Below, in pieces: positions 1 to 5,248 of a stretch of 5,248 nt of DNA. A program made the translations under genes and the position numbers. This DNA is from Firmicutes bacterium UBA3910 (GTDB taxonomy: Bacteria; Bacillota; Limnochordia; Darwinibacteriales; Darwinibacteriaceae). Numbering within the stretch: the first letter of the stretch is position 1; every line of letters starts with the position of its first letter. The stretch spans positions 10,474 to 15,721 of the forward strand of contig DGFC01000160.1 in the NCBI GenBank assembly GCA_002391465.1. The letters are read 5' to 3'. The notes under the pieces are model-generated. The model made no database searches, had not been told where the DNA came from, and was given only the letters and a program-made list of their open reading frames with translations.

Positions 1-881
1 TTGGGCATCATGGCAAAACCGTCCACGCGCATAACTATCACGTTTGCCGCAATGACCATCTCACCAAAAGTGTTGGTTAGGCGTTGGACAAGGATGATAG
101 CCAGGGAGAAGATGGCCTGGGTAACACCGGAGGGCAGTCCCAGCTTTACAACTTGCATGGCTAGCCTTTTGTCCACGCGGAGCATTGACCAGTTCAGCTC
201 AAAGTGCTCTTTCATGCTGAGCAGCTTGAACAGGCAGAGTACGGCGGAAATGCCTTGTGCGATTATAGTCGCTAGTGCCACCCCGGGAACACCCATATTG
301 AAACGGACAACAAAAAGAATGTCCAATGCAATGTTTAACACGGTTGAGACGAGCAGGAAGATGAGGGCGGAGAAGGAGTCACCTAGACCACGCAGTACCC
401 CTGCCAAGATATTGTAATAAGAAAACCCGGCAGCACCGAGGAAAAAGATCTTCAAATAATCAGTGCACCAATCGATAATGGACGGAGGCGTATTCAGCAG
501 TTCCAACAGAGGTCGGGCGGTTAACGGCCCAATGACCATAATGATTAGGGAAGTTACTGCCGTTAGGGTGATGCAGTTCCCAATAACTAGCGAAAGATTC
601 TCTCTATCTTTGGCCCCGAAAAACTGGGAGACCATAATGCCGGCACCAACTGCAATGCCCACAAAAAGGACCAACAGAAGGTTAAGGATGGGTCCGGCGC
701 TGCCTACAGCAGCCAGGGCGTTATCGCCGATATAGCGGCCTACGATAATGGAGTCCGCTGTATTATAAAACTGTTGGGCAATGTTGCCTAGCAGAAGTGG
801 AACGGAAAATCCAAGAATTCGTTTCCAGGGTGTTCCCTGGGTTAGATCTTTAGCTGCGAACAGCCCTTTGCCTTTAGCCAT
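1..881 (-). CDS. MATE family multidrug efflux transporter, N-terminal part (C-terminus off the left edge)
   Basis: This is a membrane antiporter of the MATE (NorM/DinF/MepA-like) family, which exports drugs or metabolites in exchange for Na+ or H+. The window holds the first 293 codons; family members are usually about 440-460 residues, so roughly the last third lies beyond base 1. The frame starts at ATG 881-879, with GAGGAGG at 894-888 about six bases upstream, an excellent site. Visible MATE features are an amphipathic N-terminus, TM1 with P28 and the run LGNIAQQFYNTADSIIVG (31-48), GAGIMVSQFFGAKD (79-92) at the TM2-loop junction, and GVLRGLGDSF (161-170) followed by a hydrophobic stretch with N183 and D187. 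About seven or eight hydrophobic segments can be counted. No frameshift is visible. The substrate cannot be told from sequence. The gene is divergent from the EamA exporter and has its own promoter and leader hairpin. Confidence 0.93.
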   Translation of the reverse strand, partial: MAKGKGLFAAKDLTQGTPWKRILGFSVPLLLGNIAQQFYNTADSIIVGRYIGDNALAAVGSAGPILNLLLVLFVGIAVGAGIMVSQFFGAKDRENLSLVIGNCITLTAVTSLIIMVIGPLTARPLLELLNTPPSIIDWCTDYLKIFFLGAAGFSYYNILAGVLRGLGDSFSALIFLLVSTVLNIALDILFVVRFNMGVPGVALATIIAQGISAVLCLFKLLSMKEHFELNWSMLRVDKRLAMQVVKLGLPSGVTQAIFSLAIILVQRLTNTFGEMVIAANVIVMRVDGFAMMP

Positions 882-887
882 AGACAA

Positions 888-894
888 CCTCCTC
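888..894 (-). promoter_or_regulatory. Ribosome binding site of the MATE gene
   Basis: On the minus strand GAGGAGG stands six bases before the ATG at 881. This near-perfect match to the 16S rRNA tail fixes the start of the MATE gene. It begins only six bases after the seven-T run of the leader hairpin, so a terminated transcript would lack it. Confidence 0.85.
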
Positions 895-900
895 ATGTCC

Positions 901-926
901 AAAAAAAGAAAGCCAGTGTGGCTCTC
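901..926 (-). terminator. Terminator-like hairpin in the MATE leader (possible attenuator)
   Basis: Read on the minus strand, GAGAGCCA (926-919), loop CAC and TGGCTTTC (915-908) form an eight-pair stem with one G-U pair, followed directly by seven Ts (907-901). This has the form of an intrinsic terminator, though the stem is short and only moderately GC-rich. No minus-strand gene is seen upstream that it would end; it lies between the predicted promoter and the MATE start. It may therefore attenuate MATE transcription. Alternatively the core AGCCA-CAC-TGGCT palindrome could be a repressor operator just downstream of the transcription start. The structure is seen; the function is inferred. Confidence 0.5.
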
Positions 927-941
927 TCCGTATATGTTCTA

Positions 942-970
942 ATCTTAGTCTTCCTTACCACGACTGTCAA
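942..970 (-). promoter_or_regulatory. Predicted sigma-A promoter for the MATE gene
   Basis: On the minus strand a perfect -35 box TTGACA (970-965) is followed after exactly 17 bases by TAAGAT (947-942), a four-of-six match to the -10 consensus. A start about seven bases further on, near 935, would give a leader of roughly 54 nt that begins about nine bases before the leader hairpin. An inverted repeat, CCTGC-AC-GCAGG (978-989), lies just upstream of the -35 box and could be a regulator site, but it is short and may be chance. Confidence 0.65.
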
Positions 971-1113
971 GAAGCTGCCTGCACGCAGGGTCATATTTTT
1001 CGGCGCATTGAAGGCATTGTGCGGTCCCATGGCGAATTGTAAGTGGGTATTTGGCTATCTACCGAAATCATCGTTTTGTCGGAGACGAAGAACTAGACTG
1101 CGGGGTAAGGAAT

Positions 1114-2040
1114 ATGGAAAACCAGACTAATAAGGCGTATCTGGCCGCGACTTCTTACGCTGTAATTATCGGCCTTTCTTTTTTGTGTTCGAAAGTTGCC
1201 CTCCAGTACGCCTCGCCAATGGATGTGTTAGCTTTTCGCTTTTCAGTCTCTTTTCTTGCTTTTCTTGTGTTGAAGCGTATCAGCGGAATTGAGATACAGA
1301 TGTCACTTAAGCGCTTGGTTACAATGAAGAGACAGGCCATATGCTATCCCGTATTCTTTTTCAGTCTTCAAGCTTTTGGGCTGATGAATGCGTCTTCAGC
1401 AGAAGGGGGCATTATTCATGCCTCAGCTCCTGTATTTGTCATGATTTTCGCCCGGTGTTTTCTCCAAGAACGTCTGAGCCGTGCCCAGAAGATCTCCGTA
1501 CTTGTGTCTGTAAGTGGGGTAATCTTCATCCTGCTTATGAAAGGAGCCTCGATAGACCTTGCTAATTTCAAAGGACTTACTCTGCTCGTTCTGTCCGTTC
1601 TTTTCTTTGCGGGCTACAACGTCTTGGCCAGAAAGCTGGGCAAGGGTTTTACTACCTGGGAACTGAGTTATGTAATGATGGCATTGGGAGCCTTCGTCTT
1701 CCTTATTGTGTCTGTGGGCAGCCACCTAATCCTGGGCTCCTTAGCCGATTTGCTCTTACCGGTGCGGAGTGGAAATTTCATTGCAGCGATTTTGTACTTG
1801 GGGGTTCTTTCGACTATGGGTTCGGCAGTGCTCAACAACTACGCCCTCTCAATTCTGGAGGCTTCCCGGGTGAGTGTTTTTGGCAATCTGGGTACTATCA
1901 TCTCCCTGGTTGCCGGAGTGCTTTTTCTCAATGAAACGCTGCACTACTATCATCTATTGGGGACTGCCTTGATTGTTCTCGGTGTAATAGGTACGAACTA
2001 TTTCGCCCAGAAGCAGACTGAAGTAACAGTGGGCCATTAA
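1114..2040 (+). CDS. DMT superfamily (EamA family) transporter
   Basis: This is a predicted inner-membrane exporter of the drug/metabolite transporter superfamily, 308 residues, the usual length for a protein with two EamA repeats and ten TM helices. TM1 begins at about residue 8 (AYLAATSYAVIIG). The end of repeat 1 shows the typical pattern GGIIHASAPVFVMIFA, then ERLS and a hydrophobic helix. Repeat 2 ends with the matching pattern SRVSVFGNLGTIISLVAG, then LNETL and a last helix LGTALIVLGVIG. The tail is short and polar. I chose ATG 1114 because the protein then opens directly into TM1. The frame stays open up to a TTG at 1051, which would add 21 polar residues. The ribosome site for ATG 1114 is weak (GGGG at 1102-1105). 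The substrate is unknown; relatives export amino acids, metabolites or drugs. It is divergent from the MATE gene and first in a co-directional set with the nitroreductase and helD. I find no convincing promoter for it. Confidence 0.92.
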   Translation: MENQTNKAYLAATSYAVIIGLSFLCSKVALQYASPMDVLAFRFSVSFLAFLVLKRISGIEIQMSLKRLVTMKRQAICYPVFFFSLQAFGLMNASSAEGGIIHASAPVFVMIFARCFLQERLSRAQKISVLVSVSGVIFILLMKGASIDLANFKGLTLLVLSVLFFAGYNVLARKLGKGFTTWELSYVMMALGAFVFLIVSVGSHLILGSLADLLLPVRSGNFIAAILYLGVLSTMGSAVLNNYALSILEASRVSVFGNLGTIISLVAGVLFLNETLHYYHLLGTALIVLGVIGTNYFAQKQTEVTVGH

Positions 2041-2085
2041 CAATTGCAGGAATGGACCTGTCTAGGCCTGAAATATGGAGACTCT

Positions 2086-2093
2086 GAGGAGGT
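2086..2093 (+). promoter_or_regulatory. Ribosome binding site of the SagB-like dehydrogenase
   Basis: GAGGAGGT lies seven bases (counted from the GGAGG core plus T) before the ATG at 2100. It is far stronger than the site of the EamA gene upstream, which suggests independent and efficient translation of the dehydrogenase even if the two share a transcript. Confidence 0.8.
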
Positions 2094-2099
2094 TTTACC

Positions 2100-2840
2100 A
2101 TGACAGCGATAGGACGGGAGTTTTTAGAGAAGACAAAATACAAGTACGCTGCAGTTTCCGATCAGGAGCTTGGCCTGCCTCAGCCACCCCTCCAACTGAC
2201 TCATCCGGAGGATTCCGACCCGGTGGAACTGCCTGCGCCGAAGCAGGTTGAGGTTAAGGAGCTGCCGTTAAGGGAAGCTATTGATAACAGGAAGAGTGTG
2301 CGGGACTATACAGGGGAAAGTCTCACCCTTGGGGAGTTATCTTTCCTGCTGTGGTGTACCCAGGGTGTAAAAGAAGTTACTCAGCGCCCGGTAACAATTA
2401 GGACTGTCCCCTCAGCCGGGGCCCGCCACGCATTTGAAACCTACCTTTTGGTGAACAACGTTTTGGGCCTAGAGCCTGGTCTTTACCGCTACCTGGCCCT
2501 AGAACATAAACTTCTGCCCGTCAACCTGGTTTCCGGCGTGAGCGAGCAGATCGCTGCAGCAGCAGGGGGCCAGGACATTGTGGCGGACAGTGCGGTTACC
2601 TTTATTTGGAGCGCCGTGGCTTATCGTATGACATGGAGGTATGGGGAGCGGGGATACCGCTACCTATTTCTTGATGCAGGTCATGTCTGCCAGAATCTCT
2701 ATTTAGCTGTACAGGCCGTGGGATGCGGTGCCTGCGCAATTGGATTTTTTGACGATGATGCGTTAAATGCGCTATTGACCTTGGATGGTGTAGAGCAGTT
2801 CGTAGTTTACCTGGCTGCGGTCGGGAAAACGAAGAAGTAG
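2100..2840 (+). CDS. SagB/ThcOx-type nitroreductase family dehydrogenase (FMN-dependent)
   Basis: This is a cytoplasmic flavoenzyme of 246 residues in the nitroreductase fold family, SagB/ThcOx branch. In azoline RiPP pathways members of this branch oxidise thiazolines and oxazolines to azoles; many stand-alone members have no known substrate. A proline-rich lead segment (about 25-50) precedes the FMN domain. FMN-binding features are NRKSVRDY (63-70; R64, S66 and R68 probably contact the flavin phosphate), TVPSAGARHAFETY (102-115), and YRYLFLDAGHVCQNLYLA (186-203), followed by the Gly/Cys stretch GCGACAIG (208-215) and FDDDALNALL. W85-C86 in LLWCTQGV and the MTWRYGERGYRY segment (177-188) are also typical of this stand-alone type. 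The length is normal and the frame is intact. No cyclodehydratase (YcaO) or precursor peptide is seen nearby, so RiPP maturation is not supported. It sits 59 bases after the EamA gene and 16 before helD. Confidence 0.88.
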   Translation: MTAIGREFLEKTKYKYAAVSDQELGLPQPPLQLTHPEDSDPVELPAPKQVEVKELPLREAIDNRKSVRDYTGESLTLGELSFLLWCTQGVKEVTQRPVTIRTVPSAGARHAFETYLLVNNVLGLEPGLYRYLALEHKLLPVNLVSGVSEQIAAAAGGQDIVADSAVTFIWSAVAYRMTWRYGERGYRYLFLDAGHVCQNLYLAVQAVGCGACAIGFFDDDALNALLTLDGVEQFVVYLAAVGKTKK

Positions 2841-2842
2841 TA

Positions 2843-2850
2843 GGGGAGGT
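2843..2850 (+). promoter_or_regulatory. Ribosome binding site that selects the helD start at TTG 2857
   Basis: GGGGAGGT lies in the short gap between the dehydrogenase stop and helD. It abuts the GTG at 2851, leaving no spacing, but stands six bases before the TTG at 2857, which is the normal distance. This decides for TTG 2857 over GTG 2851; the two proteins differ by only two residues. Confidence 0.75.
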
Positions 2851-2856
2851 GTGCGT

Positions 2857-5118
2857 TTGAAGAGAGAGACATATACAGAAGAAGCAAAGTGGTTAGCAGA
2901 AGTATACCATGAGCTGGACAGCCAACTGGCTCAGGTGCAGCAGAATCTGGACAAATATAGGACCGAAATGCGCAATATTCGCACATCCCTGCATGACCTG
3001 GATCTCCAGTCGCCCAGTCCGGGTAGGATGTCCGACGCGGCCCAACACATTGCCCAGTTGGAACACAGCGGCGGCTATTTTGGGTTGCAAAGAAAGCTTT
3101 GGGAGCAGCTGAAGGCGTCGGAAAAGGCTCCGTACTTCGGACGGATCGACTTTCATGAAGAGGGTCTGTCTGAGCGCGAAGCAATGTATATCGGGATTCG
3201 TTCTATTTTCGATCAAGCTACCGGTTGGCCCATAGTCTACGATTGGCGTGCGCCCGTTTCCAGTATGTTTTATGATTACGGGCTGGGGGAGGCGGAGTAC
3301 GAGGGACCCGGTGGAGTCTACCGGGGTACTATCTATCTGAAGCGCCAATACAAAATCGAGGAGCGTAAACTGGTCTACATGTTTGATAATGATCTGAAGA
3401 TTGACGATCAGATTCTCCAGGAAGTGTTGGCCAAACAAACTTCCCAGAAGATGCGCAATCTTGTGAACACCATTCAACGAGAGCAAAACAGGGCAATCCG
3501 AAACGATCGGGATGCCCTGCTGCTTGTGGAAGGTCCGGCGGGTAGCGGTAAGACGTCGGTGGCAATGCACCGCATAGCCTATCTTCTTTATCGACAACGT
3601 TCGTCTTTAAGCGCTGAGAACGTGCTTGTCTTCTCCCCCAGCAAAATCTTCAGTGATTACATTTCCAACGTTCTGCCCGAATTAGGCGAGGAAAACGTTC
3701 CTACTCTTACCTTTAAGGATTTCGCAGAGAGGTTTTTGAACTGGGAATTTGAAGTGGAGTCGCAGTTCGCCAGCCTGGAACGGCTAGCTAGGATGAGCGG
3801 TCCAAAGCGGCAGAAGGAACTTGAGATAATCGCCTTTAAGTCGTCCAATGAGTTTCTCCACGCTCTCGATCGTCTGGTTAAGCTGATTGAGGAAGAAGCG
3901 GCTAAATTCTCTGATATCCGTGTGATGGGGCGTAGGGTGATGACCAAACGGCAGCAGGAACGGCTGTTCAACGACAGCTATCGTTTTCTGCCCGTCCGTA
4001 GGCGTCTGGCCCAGATTTTCAGGCGTTTCCTCTATCTGCTCCGGCCGATCAAAAAGGAACTGATTAAAGAGATATTGGAGGAAGTCCGCACTTCACCGGC
4101 CTTCGAGGACGAGTCCTGGTGGACCATTGCCAGAGAAGCGATTGGACGAGTCCGCCGTGAACTGGACCCGGTCGTAACTCAGGTTCGTTCTAAGCTTCAG
4201 GTTGATCCGTACACTTGGTACCAGCGCCTTTGGACTGATCATGAGCTTTGGCAGCAGGCAGCCGGGGATCTTCCTTTCCCAGATCGGGGAAGGGAGAGTT
4301 TAGGTGTGTGGGAGCAGGGTATGATAGCCTTCTCCGACGTGCCCGGGCTGTTGTATCTAAAAGGGGAGTTGGAAGGATACCCCCGGGGTGATAAGTATCT
4401 CCATGTGATCGTGGACGAAGTCCAGGATTACGGGCCTCTGCAGTTGGCCTTCCTCACCAAAGCGTTTCCCAATGCACGGTTTACCTTTGTCGGTGACGCA
4501 TACCAATCTTTAAGTCCGTTTTTCTGGGAAAACGCTGTCAGCAGGTTAGGGGATGCTTTCGGTGAGATAGAGCCCACTGTGATCAGTCTGACCAAGAGCT
4601 ACCGTTCTACGCTGGAAATCTTCCAATTCTGCAACGCGGTCTTGGCCAGCGAACCTCAGGCCGAGAGTGTACTGCGGGAGGGCGAGAAGCCCATCATAGC
4701 TAGGCTGCCTGAGGAAGATGTACTGGAGAATATTAAGAAACACATTCTCTCTCTGCGGGTGCGTTACCCTACTGTGGCGGTTATCTGTCCTACGTTGGCA
4801 GAGTGTGAGGAGCTGTATTCTGAACTCAGCGGTGTAATGGACGATGAAAAAATCACCCTTGTGGATGAAAACCGGGTCGAATACCCGGCAGGAATCCTAG
4901 TCCTCCCAGTTTATCTGGCCAAGGGACTTGAGTTTGACGCAGTAGTCCTGCCTGAAGTAAACGATGTGGTGTATGCTGAGGAGTTTCAACGCCGTCTACT
5001 CTATGTGGCCTGCAGCAGGGCCCTGCATGCACTTAGATTGCTTTATACAGGGAATGTCTCTCCGCTCTTAGCGGAGGTACCTGAAAGTTTGTTTACCTGG
5101 GAGGAAGGCGCTGAATAG
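2857..5118 (+). CDS. helD: HelD-like RNA polymerase recycling ATPase (superfamily 1 helicase fold)
   Basis: HelD binds RNA polymerase, reaches into its secondary and main channels, and uses ATP to free the enzyme from stalled or terminated complexes. The protein is 753 residues from TTG 2857, close to the 774 of Bacillus subtilis HelD. Residues about 5-90 form a two-helix coiled coil broken at QSPSPG (51-56), the arm that enters the secondary channel. HelD signatures follow: YFGRIDF (93-99), YIGIRSIFD (111-119) and YDWRAPVSSMFYDYG (128-142). The Q motif IQREQ (206-210) precedes Walker A GPAGSGKT (226-233; K232, T233). A helical HelD-specific region fills about 290-500. Then come Walker B VIVDEVQD (517-524; D520, E521), GDAYQSL (546-552), SYRS (581-584; R583 probable arginine finger), AKGLEFDAV (688-696) and RLLYVACSRA (713-722; R721). 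All ATPase motifs are intact. UvrD/Rep helicase is excluded by the HelD N-terminus. It is last in the co-directional set; no plus-strand intrinsic terminator follows. Confidence 0.93.
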   Translation: MKRETYTEEAKWLAEVYHELDSQLAQVQQNLDKYRTEMRNIRTSLHDLDLQSPSPGRMSDAAQHIAQLEHSGGYFGLQRKLWEQLKASEKAPYFGRIDFHEEGLSEREAMYIGIRSIFDQATGWPIVYDWRAPVSSMFYDYGLGEAEYEGPGGVYRGTIYLKRQYKIEERKLVYMFDNDLKIDDQILQEVLAKQTSQKMRNLVNTIQREQNRAIRNDRDALLLVEGPAGSGKTSVAMHRIAYLLYRQRSSLSAENVLVFSPSKIFSDYISNVLPELGEENVPTLTFKDFAERFLNWEFEVESQFASLERLARMSGPKRQKELEIIAFKSSNEFLHALDRLVKLIEEEAAKFSDIRVMGRRVMTKRQQERLFNDSYRFLPVRRRLAQIFRRFLYLLRPIKKELIKEILEEVRTSPAFEDESWWTIAREAIGRVRRELDPVVTQVRSKLQVDPYTWYQRLWTDHELWQQAAGDLPFPDRGRESLGVWEQGMIAFSDVPGLLYLKGELEGYPRGDKYLHVIVDEVQDYGPLQLAFLTKAFPNARFTFVGDAYQSLSPFFWENAVSRLGDAFGEIEPTVISLTKSYRSTLEIFQFCNAVLASEPQAESVLREGEKPIIARLPEEDVLENIKKHILSLRVRYPTVAVICPTLAECEELYSELSGVMDDEKITLVDENRVEYPAGILVLPVYLAKGLEFDAVVLPEVNDVVYAEEFQRRLLYVACSRALHALRLLYTGNVSPLLAEVPESLFTWEEGAE

Positions 5119-5189
5119 GTAGAGTATGGCCTGCATGACGGGGAACACTAGGAGGAGCAAGTATGGCAAGGCGTGGAGCAAGTGCGGGG

Positions 5190-5224
5190 AAAAAGAAAAA
5201 TCTCCAGGTCTCTGACCTGGAGAT
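5190..5224 (-). terminator. Intrinsic terminator of the tRNA transcript
   Basis: Read on the minus strand, a perfect 11-pair stem (5224-5214 with 5210-5200, loop AGA) is followed by TTTTTCTTTTT (5200-5190). It starts five bases after the CCA end of the tRNA and fits a terminator for it. On the plus strand the same hairpin is followed by TAAAAATGG rather than a T run, so it is not an obvious terminator for helD. The 71 bases between the helD stop and this element hold only a ribosome-site-like GGAGG at 5151-5155 before an ATG at 5163, which I do not accept as a gene. Confidence 0.9.
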
Positions 5225-5229
5225 AAAAA

Positions 5230-5248
5230 TGGCAGGGGAGACAGGACT
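5230..5248 (-). tRNA. 3' end of a tRNA, probably tRNA-Trp (5' part off the right edge)
   Basis: Only 19 nt are visible. On the minus strand they read as T-loop bases A58, G59, U60, then the T-stem 3' strand CCTGT, the acceptor 3' strand CTCCCCT, discriminator G73 and an encoded CCA. C61 falls correctly after the loop. The implied acceptor 5' strand is AGGGGAG, giving A1-U72, G2-C71 and G3-C70 together with G73. These are the known bacterial tRNA-Trp identity bases, shared by E. coli and B. subtilis tRNA-Trp, and an A1-U72 pair is uncommon in other tRNAs. The intrinsic terminator immediately downstream supports a real tRNA end. The anticodon (expected CCA) lies outside the window, so the isotype is inferred. 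Confidence 0.78.

Noticed and set aside
1..735. Long plus-strand open frames (1-417 and 463-735).
   Set aside because: They are antisense to the MATE gene, lack ribosome sites, and their products resemble no protein I know; the minus-strand frame shows clear MATE motifs.
978..989. CCTGC-AC-GCAGG inverted repeat upstream of the MATE -35 box, considered as an operator.
   Set aside because: The five-base arms with a two-base gap are too short to call on their own; it is mentioned only within the promoter entry.
918..1130. Plus-strand 70-codon frame from GTG 918 with a hydrophobic N-terminus.
   Set aside because: It has no ribosome binding site, begins inside the MATE leader hairpin, covers the MATE promoter, and overlaps the start of the EamA gene in another frame.
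2047..2070. Short inverted repeat CAGG/CCTG after the EamA stop, considered as a terminator.
   Set aside because: The stem is only four pairs and no T run follows, so it gives no support for transcription ending between the EamA gene and the dehydrogenase.
2893..3597. A 234-codon minus-strand frame opposite helD.
   Set aside because: It is antisense to well-conserved HelD motifs, with no recognisable domain.
5163..5248. Plus-strand frame ATG 5163 (begins MARRGASAGKKKN) with a good GGAGG at 5151-5155, running off the right edge; its sequence faintly recalls small acid-soluble spore proteins.
   Set aside because: It runs straight through the minus-strand terminator hairpin and the antisense of the tRNA, both of which are much better supported. 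A coding gene across a tRNA is unlikely, and the similarity is too weak to name.

Overview
The window looks like chromosomal DNA from a Gram-positive bacterium, most likely a Clostridia-type Firmicute. The grounds are strong GGAGG ribosome binding sites, a probable TTG start, a HelD of the Bacillus/Clostridium kind, a SagB-like nitroreductase of a type I associate with clostridia, and a tRNA end with encoded CCA and bacterial tRNA-Trp features. The taxonomic call is inference; no rRNA or species marker is present. Base composition looks balanced by eye.

Layout. From the left edge to 881, on the minus strand, lies the N-terminal two thirds of a MATE multidrug exporter; its C-terminus is beyond the window. 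The spacer 882-1113 separates it from a divergent plus-strand gene. The spacer holds a near-consensus sigma-A promoter for the MATE gene, followed by a terminator-like hairpin with a seven-T run inside the very short MATE leader. On the plus strand, a DMT/EamA exporter (1114-2040), a SagB/ThcOx-type flavin dehydrogenase (2100-2840) and a HelD RNA polymerase recycling ATPase (2857-5118) follow in the same direction. The gaps are 59 and 16 nt with no terminator visible between them, so they may be one operon. At the right edge, on the minus strand, are the last 19 nt of a tRNA, most likely tRNA-Trp, and its strong intrinsic terminator, converging on helD.

How the genes might work together. Two predicted exporters of different families, a redox flavoenzyme and an RNA polymerase-rescuing motor sit side by side. 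A stress or antibiotic-tolerance role is possible but is not shown by the sequence; these are also common housekeeping or accessory genes that can sit together by chance. I see no CRISPR array, insertion sequence, integrase or toxin-antitoxin pair, and nothing I can call a wholly new system. The most unusual local signal is the promoter-proximal terminator in the MATE leader.
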